Below are positions 8,662 through 18,077 of a stretch of DNA of 64,000 nucleotides, in pieces. The translations under genes were made by a program, and so were the position numbers. Source of the DNA: Gemmatimonadota bacterium (GTDB lineage Bacteria; Gemmatimonadota; Gemmatimonadetes; Longimicrobiales; Gaopeijiaceae). Each line of letters opens with the position of its first letter. Position 1 is the first letter of the stretch. The stretch is from positions 62,001-126,000 of the forward strand of contig JAGWBQ010000004.1 of NCBI GenBank assembly GCA_021295815.1. The letters run 5' to 3'. Under the pieces are notes generated by a model. It was given only the letters and a program-made list of their open reading frames with translations, was not told where the DNA came from and searched no databases.

Positions 8662-9951
8662 TCAGTTGACCACCGGCCTGTCGCTGACCCGGATCCGGTC
8701 GCCCGTGTCAAGGATCCGCACCGCCTGATAAGGCCCCGCCACCACCGAGTCGCCCTGGCTGACTCCGGCCACGACCTCGAAGTAGTCGCGGCCCGTGATC
8801 CCCACCTCAACCGGTGTGAAGGTCACGATTCCGCCCTCGATCGTGAAAACGCCCTCGACCGGCTCGGCCTCCTCCTCGGTGCTCGACAAGCTCCGATTGA
8901 GGCCGACGGAGGTCTCTTCCTCGTTGCCGTCGTCCCGCCTGATCATGCCGCCGTCCCCTTCGCGGGCCGTCAGGGCGATGAAGGGCACCGAGAGGGTGCC
9001 CACGCGCCGCTCGGTGACGATTTCCGCCGTAGCGGAGAGGTCGGGCCTGAGCTCGACCCCTGTGGGAGCGAGGGTGATCACGACCTCGAAGTCGATCGCC
9101 GCCTGCGTGCCGGTGTTCTGCTGCGACGGGGGCACGATGGCCGAGTTGCCGATCTCCGTGACCGTACCGAGGAACTCCATTTCGGGGAAGGCGTCGATGG
9201 CCACGACGGCGTCGTCGCCGATCGAGATGTCCGGGACGTTGGTTTCGTCGACCTTGACGACGACCTCCATTACCGAGAGGTCGGAGATGGTGAGCACCAG
9301 GCTTCCGGGGTTGTTCATCGTCCCGATTATGACCGTTTCTCCCTCCTCGACATTGAGGCGGGTGACCCGGCCGTCCATCGGGGCGGTGAAGACGGTCTTG
9401 GAGAGTTCCTCCCCGGCTTCGCTCACCGCGGCCTCGGCCTGCTCGACGCCGTGGCGGGCCGAGGACACGTTGGCCTCCGCGATCTGCAACTGCGTGCGTG
9501 CGTCCTCGAGCTGCTGGTCGGAAACGAGACCGTTGCCGCCGCGGGCATCGAGGCCTTCCATTCTTTCGAGAGCGCGCGTTGCGCTCGCGAGACTGGCCTG
9601 CTGCTGCTGGAGACCGGCGTTCGACTGGGCGAGCGCGGCCTCGGTCCGGTCTAGGGCGGCCTGGTAGCGGTCGGGCTCCAGACGCAGGAGCACCTGCCCG
9701 CTCTTGACGTAGTCGCCCTCTTCCACCAGAACCTCGGTGACCTTGGCGGAAACGTCGGAGCTGATGTCGACCGTGCGCACGGCCCGGATGTTGCCGCTGG
9801 CCTCCACGAACTGGAAGAGATCGCGGGCCTCGACCGTGGCCACTCGCACGAGTGTGCCGACCGAGTCGTCTCGGTTGCGGGAGATTACGGCGGCGGCGGC
9901 CAGAATGCCGACTATGCCTACGGCGATGATCGCCTTGAGTGTGTTGCTCAT
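8662..9951 (-). CDS. Periplasmic membrane fusion protein, MacA/HlyD family
   Basis: 429 residues. An N-terminal membrane anchor (about residues 7-25) is followed by the biotinyl-lipoyl half-motif 'VEASGNIRAVRTVDISSDVSAKV' and the paired 'FTAPMDGRVTRLNVEEGETV'. A long coiled-coil hairpin ('QSNAGLQQQQASLASATRALERM') would dock on TolC, and beta-barrel segments follow. It links the inner-membrane permeases to the outer-membrane channel. It sits 27 bp after tolC and 1 bp before the permease pair in one transcription direction. The region with 'GDGGMIRRDDGNEEETSV' is a polar insertion near the C-terminus. Confidence 0.9.
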   Translation of the reverse strand: MSNTLKAIIAVGIVGILAAAAVISRNRDDSVGTLVRVATVEARDLFQFVEASGNIRAVRTVDISSDVSAKVTEVLVEEGDYVKSGQVLLRLEPDRYQAALDRTEAALAQSNAGLQQQQASLASATRALERMEGLDARGGNGLVSDQQLEDARTQLQIAEANVSSARHGVEQAEAAVSEAGEELSKTVFTAPMDGRVTRLNVEEGETVIIGTMNNPGSLVLTISDLSVMEVVVKVDETNVPDISIGDDAVVAIDAFPEMEFLGTVTEIGNSAIVPPSQQNTGTQAAIDFEVVITLAPTGVELRPDLSATAEIVTERRVGTLSVPFIALTAREGDGGMIRRDDGNEEETSVGLNRSLSSTEEEAEPVEGVFTIEGGIVTFTPVEVGITGRDYFEVVAGVSQGDSVVAGPYQAVRILDTGDRIRVSDRPVVN

Positions 9952-9978
9952 GTGCCTGAGGCTGGAGAAAATGGGGGG

Positions 9979-11490
9979 TCAGCGCAGCCGGCGACCGACG
10001 AACGCCTCGAGAGCCGTGACCGCGTCGTGATATGCGAACAAGGCGATGGCGCGGTCGCGTTCCGCCTGGGCGAACAGCGTCTGCGCGTTGGTTAGTTCAA
10101 CGAAGGTGATGACGCCCAACTGGTATCTTTCCCGTGCCAAGGTGAGCTGGGTGTCGGCCAGATCCCGATTGCGGGACTCGAGCTCCGCGCTCCGATATGC
10201 CGTCCTGACGTTGCCGACCGCTATCAGGATGTCGGCGGTCACGGCCAGCTCCCGCTCGCGCAACTGGTGCGCCTGGTCCTGGCTCGCAACCCGAGCCGCC
10301 TCGACGTTCCTCTCCCTGCCCAGCCCCTGGAAGATTGGGACGCTCACATTGAAGGAGACGGACGGAGGAGAGCCTTGGAAACTGAAGGGGAACTGGGAGT
10401 TGGCGTCCTCGATTGCCCGACGGGTGGCGTCGGTGAACTCGATTCCCGAGCAGTCCTGGGGGGGGAGGGGACGGGCCAGGCGCGAGTAGAGATCGTTGAT
10501 GGTCTCGCAGGAAGCCCGTTGAGAAGCGACCGCAGCTCGCGCCTGAGCGATCTGGCCGTCGACCGAGCTGGCCTGTCTGGTGAATCCGCTCCAGCCGGTG
10601 GAGACGGAAAAAGACGGCAGGTAGGCGGTCCTCGAGATCTCGACCCCGAGATCGGCCGCCTCCTGATTCGCTCGGCCGGCTATCAGTACGGGGTTCTCGA
10701 CGAAGGCGACGTCGATGAGCTCGTGCTCTTCCCATAGCGGCTCCTCGAGCTCGAAGGTGGTCGTGAGCACGAACTCGGGATCGCCAGTGATCCCCAGTTG
10801 CTGGAGCAGCCTTCTACGGGAGGTTTCGACGGCGTTCCCGGCCTGGAGGACGCTCACTTCGGCGCGTCCAACCTGAACGGCGGCGGTTCCCACATCTATG
10901 GAAGTCACCGCGCCCACCTCGAATTGGCCCTCGGCCAGCTCGAGGTTCAAGGCCGCGTTTTCGAGCTGAAGCTCCGCGAGCCTGAGTCCCTCCATCTGGC
11001 GCAGAACATCCACGTAGGCCTGAGTTACCTGCGATACCAGGTTGTGGTTGGCCGTCGCCCCGGCGGCCGCGACGGCCTTGCGGTTCGCCTTGGCCTGAGC
11101 GGGTCCCTTGAGGCTGGCGAAGGAGAACCCCATCCCCAGGCTGAGTCCGTAGTTGGAGAAGTAGTACGAAGGCTGATTGGCGTACCCGAGGTCGCCGAGC
11201 GTGAGCGATCCGAAGCGCTGTTCACCGCCTCCCTGCCACGAGACGCCCGTGTTGGCGGATATCGACGGCAGAAATGCGGAATAGGCGTTCCGAACGTCCC
11301 AATCCGCCACTCGATGGTCGTTGGTGGACTGGAGGTAGGTCGGATTGTTGCGCGTGGCGATGCCGATGGCGTCGTCGAGGGTGAGCGGGCCTCGAGCTGT
11401 CGCCTGAGCGGCGACACCGGAGGCCGTGATCGAGAGAACGGCGCAAACGAACAGCGCGTGCCGACGGAGCGCCGGCGGCGTGGTGAGCAT
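9979..11490 (-). CDS. TolC-family outer-membrane efflux protein
   Basis: 503 residues. A Sec signal peptide ends near 'ASGVAAQA'. Two OEP repeats follow, with 'LTLDDAIGIATRNNPTYLQS' in the first and a second repeat near residues 280-500 containing 'LAVTADILIAVGNVRTAYRSAELESRN' and the conserved 'YQLGVITFVELTNAQ'. By family knowledge it forms a trimeric outer-membrane and periplasmic tunnel. A stretch with two Cys residues (about 325-345) is an insertion in the second repeat. It is the second gene of the apparent operon, 35 bp after the secreted hypothetical gene. Confidence 0.9.
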   Translation of the reverse strand: MLTTPPALRRHALFVCAVLSITASGVAAQATARGPLTLDDAIGIATRNNPTYLQSTNDHRVADWDVRNAYSAFLPSISANTGVSWQGGGEQRFGSLTLGDLGYANQPSYYFSNYGLSLGMGFSFASLKGPAQAKANRKAVAAAGATANHNLVSQVTQAYVDVLRQMEGLRLAELQLENAALNLELAEGQFEVGAVTSIDVGTAAVQVGRAEVSVLQAGNAVETSRRRLLQQLGITGDPEFVLTTTFELEEPLWEEHELIDVAFVENPVLIAGRANQEAADLGVEISRTAYLPSFSVSTGWSGFTRQASSVDGQIAQARAAVASQRASCETINDLYSRLARPLPPQDCSGIEFTDATRRAIEDANSQFPFSFQGSPPSVSFNVSVPIFQGLGRERNVEAARVASQDQAHQLRERELAVTADILIAVGNVRTAYRSAELESRNRDLADTQLTLARERYQLGVITFVELTNAQTLFAQAERDRAIALFAYHDAVTALEAFVGRRLR

Positions 11491-11525
11491 ACGTAGAGGT
11501 TCCTTGGTCCTTGAGTCCCTGTTGG

Positions 11526-12329
11526 TTACGACTGTGGAAGGTACGGAGAGCCGAGGGGCATGGTTTCGGACACTCGGGGGCGAAAAACGCTGAGCGCTCC
11601 GGTCCCTACCTCGGTTCGTTCCGCCACATACCGGTGCTCCCGGATCTCGACCCGGATGACGCGATTCCGGGCGTCGAACCAGACGAAGTGTCCCTCTCCC
11701 ATGCCCGCGAAAGCGACCTTGCGGGTTGGGAGTTCGACTCCGCCGACGGTCAACAGGTCATCCTCTTCCGCAGTGACCTCGATCCGCCCCGATCTGCGCT
11801 CGCCCGGGACGATTACCGGGACGACCTCCCCAGGCTCCAGAGCGGCCAGAAAGAAGTGATGGTGGGCGACCTGCGCCTCCAGCACCCGAGTAAGAGGATT
11901 GCCCGCGTACTCCCTCGTCTCCTGGCCGTATTCCGAAGTGTAAGTCGAATTGAAGCGAGGAGTCGAGAAGGCGGGGATCGATACGGTGAATGACTCGGGA
12001 TCGCCCTCTAAAGAGAGCTCGTAGACCTCGCTCTCGCCGTCCGGGGCGCTCGCCCTCAGAATCGTGGTCCGGACACTGCCCCCGAGTTCCACTCTCGCGT
12101 TGGCCAGATACGCGCCCGAGGCGTCGCCGAGGCTGCGGATCACGAACTCCTCGGTACCGACAGGAACGCCTTCAACCGTTATGCGGAAAGCGCCCTCGTC
12201 CATCACCCCGACCTGCGACGCGTGGAAGCCCGTTCGCACGAAGGCGGGCGTCGTCGAGACGGAGGCGGCGAGCGGGATCAGCCATGCCGTCGCGTGCAAT
12301 ACCCTCCGGTTCGGTATCTTCATCCTCAT
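11526..12329 (-). CDS. Secreted hypothetical protein ahead of the efflux operon
   Basis: 267 residues that I do not recognise as a named family. An N-terminal hydrophobic stretch ('VLHATAWLIPLAASVSTTPAF') looks like a signal peptide. The mature part is beta-strand rich: 'GAFRITVEGVPVGTEEFVIR', a His cluster 'AQVAHHHFFLAALEPGE', and 'VELPTRKVAFAGMGEGHFVWFDARNRVIRVEI'. This layout recalls DUF3108-like or DUF6134-like periplasmic proteins that bind lipidic molecules, but that is only a resemblance. It is the first gene of the minus-strand block leading to tolC and is divergent from the kinase gene across 55 bp. Confidence 0.75.
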   Translation of the reverse strand: MRMKIPNRRVLHATAWLIPLAASVSTTPAFVRTGFHASQVGVMDEGAFRITVEGVPVGTEEFVIRSLGDASGAYLANARVELGGSVRTTILRASAPDGESEVYELSLEGDPESFTVSIPAFSTPRFNSTYTSEYGQETREYAGNPLTRVLEAQVAHHHFFLAALEPGEVVPVIVPGERRSGRIEVTAEEDDLLTVGGVELPTRKVAFAGMGEGHFVWFDARNRVIRVEIREHRYVAERTEVGTGALSVFRPRVSETMPLGSPYLPQS

Positions 12330-12384
12330 GCCACTCCCTACGCTAGCCGTCCAAGCCGGTTCCTTTTCTCAATAGCCGCCGCCG

Positions 12385-15300
12385 GTGCCCAATTCACCAA
12401 CCTCCGAACGAACGCGGTCGGCCCGCCGCCCCGGGCCGGTTCGACGCACCGTCGAAACCTTCGCCTGGCTGGGCGCCTGGATCGGAGTGGGCGGCCTGTC
12501 TCTCTGGGCCGCGCTCGGGTGGAGCGGCGCGCTCTTCGCTGCGGCGGCCGGAGTCGGGATCTTGGTGGCGGGACGTCTTCTGCTGAGGAATGTGACCTGG
12601 ACTCTCGGGATCGCGGTTGCTCTCCTGGGAGTGACCGCAGCCTTTTGGGTCGATCACAGGGCGACGGAGACCGTTAACGGATGGGAGGCCTACTGGAACA
12701 GTCGCAGCGAGTGGCTTGAAGACGAGTTCAGGGAGCGGCTGAGCGATCGGGTCGCCGGTGCCTACGAAGCCGCGGTCGTCCTCCATGAGATGCCCGAGCT
12801 CAGGAGCGGGCCGGTGAGCACGGACGCTGCCGCCCCTCTCCGGACCCTGCGTTCGGAGGCCGGTCTGGCCGCGCTCGCGCTCTACTCGTCCACCGCCAAC
12901 CTCCTTGCCTGGGACGGCGTGCACCGCGGACAGGTCCCGCCGGAGGTGCAGGGCGGTCTCAATCTCTATTCGTACCTGGACCAGCCCCTGTTCGCCTACC
13001 TCCATGTCGCGGCGATCACCGGCAGCGGGGAAACCGCAGTCGCGGCGCTGCTGATCCGAACGGATCTCTCGCCCGCTCTGGTGGCACGGCCGGGGGATTT
13101 CACAACCGAGTTCGCACGGGATGTGGGCGAGCGGGTCTCCGTGACGCGACCTGGGATCTCCGGCGAGACGACCTTCGACGTGACCTTGGGCGACGTTCGA
13201 GTCCCGATGACCCGGCCGGGATCCGGCCTAGCCGAGCCGGTCGCCGAGGGCGCGGTCGAGGGTACCGTGCTGACGTCGCTTCCCGACGACAGCGTCCTCT
13301 TCAGCGTCACGATCGACGAGCCCGTCCCGAACGAACGGGCGGCGCGCTTACTCGATCCGTGGCGTCTGCGCATCGCCGTCATGGCTCTGCTTGCATGGAT
13401 GCTGCTCGCCGTCCGCGACCCGCGTCGCTTCGCGAAGGGGTCTTCGCGCAGGTTCCTCGGAGCGCCGGCGCAGGCGTCGATCCTGCTGCTGATCGCCGCG
13501 ACCTTTCCGGTCGGCGAGTTCGCCGCTCTCTCCACGCTCTTCGATGTGGAGACGTTCCGACTGCAGGGGCCCGTGCCGATGACGTTGGGCCGCTTCATCA
13601 TGGTGATCGGTGCCGTGCTCGCGCTGGCGGCGGCGGTCGGTCCGGTGAGGGCTCGCCTGCCGGCATGGCTCGTGACCATGGCTCTGGGGGTCGGGCTGTG
13701 GCGGGCGACGGTCTGGTTCCTGGACGGACTGGGTCCGCTCGGCCATGCGGACGGCAGGCTGAGCATGATAGGGTTCGCGGTCGCGCTCACAGGGCTGCTC
13801 ACTCTCGTTACCGCGGCGGCGCTGGGGCTGGTTCGCGACAGTCTGCGCATAAGCGCCGAGCCGAGAAAGGCCCGCGGACGGCTGTATTTCGGCGTGGCCG
13901 GCGCTCTGTTCGCTCTGGCAACGGCTTCGGGCGGGGCGGCTCTGGTCGTCTATCTGGCCGTCCTGCCCGAGTGGTGGCCCGCTCTCTCCGCGCTGACGGG
14001 ATTTGCGTTCGTGCTGGCACTCTCCGGCTTGGCGGAGAGAGGGCGTTTCGCGCTGCTGTGGGCCTCTGCGGCGGTCGTGGGGGGGAGCGCGGCGCTACCC
14101 ATGGTGTGGTCGAGCGCCCTGCAGTCGGAGATAGAGGACGGGGCCGACCTGCTGAACGTGCTGGAAGCCGTCGACGAGCCCGACCTCGAGCAGTCGCTGC
14201 GAATCCTAGCCGAGTCGGCGGACTCCCTGACGGCGACGGGCCTTTCGGAGGTCGAGGTCATGTACGGGGCGTGGCGAGCGAGCGGACTGACTCGGTCGCG
14301 ATATCCGCTGCGGATAGCGGTGAACGACCCGGCCGGGTCTTCCAGGGAGGAACTCAGGATCGGCGTGGAGACCGAAGAGCGCCACCGGGAGCTGATGGCT
14401 CTGGAAGAGGAGGCGATCGCCACCGCCGCGGGAGGCACCAGGGTCTTCGAACTATCCCGGTATGACGCCTACTACCTGGTCGTGCGCCCCCTTGTGAACG
14501 GCGCCGTCCTCACGGTGACCGCGGCGGCTCTGCCGGCGGGGTCGGTCCGCTCGACGCTGGGAGCCCTGGTCGGCGGCGTCCCGAGCAGCGACGGCTGGCC
14601 GATGGCGGGCGCATCCGAGCTCGTCCTGATCCCTCCTCCTCTGGAAGCGCGGGACTCGCTGGCGGACGGCCGACCTTGTGTCAGCGAACCGCCGAACTGG
14701 GCCCGGACGGAGACGGTCTGGCAGGTTACCCGCGACCTGTGCTTCGTGGACGATCTTCTGCACGCCCACTATCGCGTAGCGATGCCGGGTGCGCTCATGA
14801 TCGCCGCGCGGGGCACCATCGTCTTCCTGATCGGCTTCGTCTTCCTCCTCGCGTTCTGGCTGATCGGGAGAGCGCTGGCAGGGGAGCTCGTTCCGGAGGG
14901 GTTGAGCGCCGGCTCTCTCATGCGCTCGTTCCGGGCGCGGGTGACGATGGCCCTCTTCGGCTTCTTCGTGCTCGCCGTGGCCATCTTCGGCACCCTCGCG
15001 TACCGCACCCTGAATCAGGCGGCGGTGCGGTCGGCCCGCGTCATAGCCGAAAGGGTGGTGTCGGATGCGGTCGCATCCTTCGCCGCCGTGGAGGCGGCGC
15101 CCGGCCAGAGAATCGAAGCCCTATCCCGCCAGGTGAGGGCGGAACTGCTAGAGTACCGGGGAGGGGAGCTGCGCGGCGGAGGATCGGTGTCGGAGCTGGT
15201 GGAGCTCGGCCTTTACGAGGGTTGGATGCCGATGCGGGAGCACCTCCGGCTCGACGGCAGCGAAGGCGTCGCCGGCCTCACCGAGACCTCGTTGGGGGAC

Positions 15301-16665
15301 TGGCGCTACGTGACCGCCTACCGCCGGCTTCCCGACGGGGATATCCTCGGGGCTCAGGTTCCATTCCAGGCCGGCACCACGGCCATCCGGACCACCGACC
15401 TGATCGAATTGCTAGCCTTCGCCCTCCTCGTGGGCGCTCTGCTCTCTTTCTCGCTCGCCTGGTTGAGCGGTCGCGCGCTCAGTTCTCCCATGGAAGAGCT
15501 GCGCAAGGCGTCCGAGGTCGTGGGAAAGGGCGATCTGGCGGTTCGTCTGCCCGGCGAACGGAACGATCAGTTCGGCGTCGTCTTCACCGCCTTCAACCAG
15601 ATGGTGAAGAATCTGGCGGATGCCCGTGACGCGCTGAACCGCACTACCCGACGCACTCAGGACATCATGAACGAGGCGTCCGCGGGGATGGTCGCACTCG
15701 ACGACGACGCCCATGTGATCCTCGTAAACCCTTCAGCGGGCGAGATCCTGCGGAGGGAGATCAGGGTGGGAGACCCGGTCCCGGAGGACGGCGAGCTCGG
15801 CGAGGCTCTCGGACCTTGGCTGCGAAGCTTTCTGGCGGGTGACGAGGACGAAAACACCGCTGAACTGAAGGACGGAGAGCGGAGCGTGAGGGTCAGGGCG
15901 CGGCGGTTCCGTTCGCAGTCCCTCGACAGCAGGGGAGTGGTCGTGACGCTCGACGACATCACCGACGAGCTCCGCAGCGCGAGGGTGCTGGCCTGGGGAA
16001 CCATGGCGAGGCAGGTGGCGCACGACGTCAAGAACCCCCTGACTCCCATGAAGCTCGCCGTTCAGCATCTCCGCAGGGCCTGGAAGAGGAAGGACGAGGA
16101 ATTCGAGGACATCCTCATGCGCAACGTCGAGGTGATGCTTACCGAGATCGAGAGTCTGGCGACCATGGCCAAGAGCTTCCGCCGCTTCGACGTGCCGGGA
16201 GAGGACATCGGCGCACCGGTGGCCCCGGTCGATGCGGGCGATGTGGTGTCCGAGGTCGTGCGCCTCTATGGAAGTGGAGGCTCCCCGATTACCTTCCGGG
16301 CCGTGATCCCGCCGGATCTGCCGGCGGTTTCGGCACGACGCGACGAACTCAAGGAGGTGCTGGCGAATCTTCTGGAGAACTCTCGCCGGGCGGTTGTCGA
16401 GGACGGCGTCATCGTCGTGACCGCCCGGAAGTTCGGAGGCAAGGTCCTGATCGACGTGGAGGACGACGGCTGCGGCATACCTGAAGCGATACAGGCGCGC
16501 ATTTTCGAACCGAGGTTCTCGACTCGATCGGGCGGATCCGGGCTCGGCCTCGCGATAGTCTCACGGATCGTCACGAGCTGGGAAGGTAAGGTCGGCGTCA
16601 CGAGCACCGAAGGGGAAGGCGCGGCGGTGAGGCTGGAGCTCAAGATCTGGAGCGAGGATGCCTGA
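12385..16665 (+). CDS. Giant NtrY-like membrane sensor histidine kinase
   Basis: 1426 residues from a GTG. Two or three N-terminal membrane helices (about 25-95) are followed by an extracytoplasmic region (100-325), a cluster of about eight helices (330-590), a second extracytoplasmic region (590-800), paired helices near 805-870, another sensory stretch and a helix near 1010-1030. HAMP is at about 1030-1080, PAS at about 1090-1190, HisKA with 'ARQVAHDVKNPLTPMKL' near 1210, and HATPase_c with N-box 'NLLENSRRA', 'DDGCGIP' and 'GSGLGLAIV'. The 'VKNPLTPMKL' box is the NtrY subclass signature. No response regulator is adjacent. The signal is unknown. Confidence 0.88.
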   Translation: MPNSPTSERTRSARRPGPVRRTVETFAWLGAWIGVGGLSLWAALGWSGALFAAAAGVGILVAGRLLLRNVTWTLGIAVALLGVTAAFWVDHRATETVNGWEAYWNSRSEWLEDEFRERLSDRVAGAYEAAVVLHEMPELRSGPVSTDAAAPLRTLRSEAGLAALALYSSTANLLAWDGVHRGQVPPEVQGGLNLYSYLDQPLFAYLHVAAITGSGETAVAALLIRTDLSPALVARPGDFTTEFARDVGERVSVTRPGISGETTFDVTLGDVRVPMTRPGSGLAEPVAEGAVEGTVLTSLPDDSVLFSVTIDEPVPNERAARLLDPWRLRIAVMALLAWMLLAVRDPRRFAKGSSRRFLGAPAQASILLLIAATFPVGEFAALSTLFDVETFRLQGPVPMTLGRFIMVIGAVLALAAAVGPVRARLPAWLVTMALGVGLWRATVWFLDGLGPLGHADGRLSMIGFAVALTGLLTLVTAAALGLVRDSLRISAEPRKARGRLYFGVAGALFALATASGGAALVVYLAVLPEWWPALSALTGFAFVLALSGLAERGRFALLWASAAVVGGSAALPMVWSSALQSEIEDGADLLNVLEAVDEPDLEQSLRILAESADSLTATGLSEVEVMYGAWRASGLTRSRYPLRIAVNDPAGSSREELRIGVETEERHRELMALEEEAIATAAGGTRVFELSRYDAYYLVVRPLVNGAVLTVTAAALPAGSVRSTLGALVGGVPSSDGWPMAGASELVLIPPPLEARDSLADGRPCVSEPPNWARTETVWQVTRDLCFVDDLLHAHYRVAMPGALMIAARGTIVFLIGFVFLLAFWLIGRALAGELVPEGLSAGSLMRSFRARVTMALFGFFVLAVAIFGTLAYRTLNQAAVRSARVIAERVVSDAVASFAAVEAAPGQRIEALSRQVRAELLEYRGGELRGGGSVSELVELGLYEGWMPMREHLRLDGSEGVAGLTETSLGDWRYVTAYRRLPDGDILGAQVPFQAGTTAIRTTDLIELLAFALLVGALLSFSLAWLSGRALSSPMEELRKASEVVGKGDLAVRLPGERNDQFGVVFTAFNQMVKNLADARDALNRTTRRTQDIMNEASAGMVALDDDAHVILVNPSAGEILRREIRVGDPVPEDGELGEALGPWLRSFLAGDEDENTAELKDGERSVRVRARRFRSQSLDSRGVVVTLDDITDELRSARVLAWGTMARQVAHDVKNPLTPMKLAVQHLRRAWKRKDEEFEDILMRNVEVMLTEIESLATMAKSFRRFDVPGEDIGAPVAPVDAGDVVSEVVRLYGSGGSPITFRAVIPPDLPAVSARRDELKEVLANLLENSRRAVVEDGVIVVTARKFGGKVLIDVEDDGCGIPEAIQARIFEPRFSTRSGGSGLGLAIVSRIVTSWEGKVGVTSTEGEGAAVRLELKIWSEDA

Positions 16666-16686
16666 CGCCAAGAGGGATGACCGACC

Positions 16687-18075
16687 ATGACCGACCTTCC
16701 ACTCTCCGAGTTCCGTAGGCAGGCCCGCCGAGTCGCCGAATGGAACGCCGACTTTCTGGAGCGCGTCGAGTCGCTTCCGGTCCGCGCACGGTCCGAGCCC
16801 GGAACGGTGCTCGCGGCGCTCGCTCCCGAAGCGCCTGAGGAGGGGCGCGGCTTCGACGATCTCATGCGGGAATTCGACGAGTTGATCGTTCCCGCGCTGA
16901 CCCACTGGGCTCATCCCTCCTTCTTCGGATACTTCCCGGCCGGCGGGTCGGGCCCCGGCGCCCTTGGGGAGATGCTGGCGGCGGTGCTCAACACCAACGC
17001 CATGGTGTGGCAGGCCTCGCCGGCGGGAACCGAGCTGGAACTGGCGGTGACCGGTTGGCTCGGCCGGCTGCTCGGTCTTCCCCACGAGGTGGGCGTGATC
17101 AACGACACCGCGTCTTCGTCCACGATGCACGCCCTCGCGGCGGCTCGCGCCCGCGTCTACCCGGACGCGGAGGAGCGCGGCCTCTTCGGAGCGCCCAGGG
17201 GCCGGGTCTACGCCTCGGAGGAGGCTCATTCGTCGGTCGAGAAGGCTGCGCGCGCGGTCGGACTCGGGAAGCCGAGATCGGTGAGGACCCGCGCGAACCT
17301 GAGCATGTGTCCGGTCGCTCTGGAGGAGGCGATGCGGAAGGACGCGGAGCGGGGGGACCGGGCCGTGGCGGTGGTCGCGACGCTCGGCACGACCTCGACC
17401 GCCGCCATCGATCCCATAGCCGGGATCGCCCGCGCGGCGCGCGGTTTCGGCGCCTGGGTCCACGCCGACGCCGCTTACGGCGGGGTCGCTGCGATGGTCC
17501 CTGCGGTACGTCGCCGTTTCGCGGGCTGGGAGGACGTCGACTCCGTGGTCGTGAATCCGCACAAGTGGCTCTTCACGCCCATCGACTGCTCGGTGCTGTT
17601 CTGCCGAAATCCGGATGACCTTCGGCGCGCGTTCTCGGTCAGACCCGAGTACCTGGAGGGCAGGAGAGCGGCCCAGGGCGATCTTACGGACTACGGCCTC
17701 GCGCTGGGGCGCCGGTTTCGGTCTCTCAAGCTCTGGTTGACCCTCAGTTGCTTCGGACGCTCGGGCCTGGTCGAAAGGCTTGCCGGCCACATGGCGTGGT
17801 GCCGCAGTCTGGAGGGATGGATCGACGCCGAGGAGGGGTGGGAGAGGGTCGCCTCTTCGCCTCTTGCCACGACCGTCTTCCGCCGCCGGGGCGACGACGC
17901 TGGCAATTTCGCGATCCTCGAGTACGTCAACGATTCGGGGCGCGCCTTCATCACGCATACTCGAGTCGGCGGCCGGGTGGCGCTGCGCGTGGCGATCGGC
18001 AACATCCGCACCGAACGGCGTCACGTGGAGGAGCTCTGGGAGTTGCTGCGGGAGGCGGCGAGGGAAGTGGGGTAG
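16687..18075 (+). CDS. PLP-dependent group II decarboxylase, aromatic amino-acid decarboxylase-like
   Basis: 462 residues. N-terminal 'THWAHPSFFGYFPAG' and 'WQASPAGTELELAVTGW' match aromatic-L-amino-acid decarboxylases. 'HADAAYGGVA' supplies the Asp that pairs with the PLP nitrogen. Lys293 in 'NPHKWLFTPIDCS' is the Schiff-base lysine. It should release CO2 from an aromatic amino acid (Trp, Tyr, Phe or Dopa) to give an amine; the exact substrate cannot be read. The ATG at 16687 lies 21 bp after the kinase stop and has 'AGAGGGATGA' upstream. It is convergent with the YifB gene with 2 bp between stops. Confidence 0.85.
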   Translation: MTDLPLSEFRRQARRVAEWNADFLERVESLPVRARSEPGTVLAALAPEAPEEGRGFDDLMREFDELIVPALTHWAHPSFFGYFPAGGSGPGALGEMLAAVLNTNAMVWQASPAGTELELAVTGWLGRLLGLPHEVGVINDTASSSTMHALAAARARVYPDAEERGLFGAPRGRVYASEEAHSSVEKAARAVGLGKPRSVRTRANLSMCPVALEEAMRKDAERGDRAVAVVATLGTTSTAAIDPIAGIARAARGFGAWVHADAAYGGVAAMVPAVRRRFAGWEDVDSVVVNPHKWLFTPIDCSVLFCRNPDDLRRAFSVRPEYLEGRRAAQGDLTDYGLALGRRFRSLKLWLTLSCFGRSGLVERLAGHMAWCRSLEGWIDAEEGWERVASSPLATTVFRRRGDDAGNFAILEYVNDSGRAFITHTRVGGRVALRVAIGNIRTERRHVEELWELLREAAREVG

Positions 18076-18077
18076 AT

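Noticed and set aside
7422-8810. Longer start for the first permease gene
   Set aside because: The added 50 residues lie inside the fusion-protein gene and have no membrane-protein features; GTG 8660 directly precedes homology.
16561-18024. 487-residue open frame opposite the decarboxylase gene
   Set aside because: Arg-rich without hydrophobic core or motif; the plus-strand decarboxylase has catalytic residues in place.
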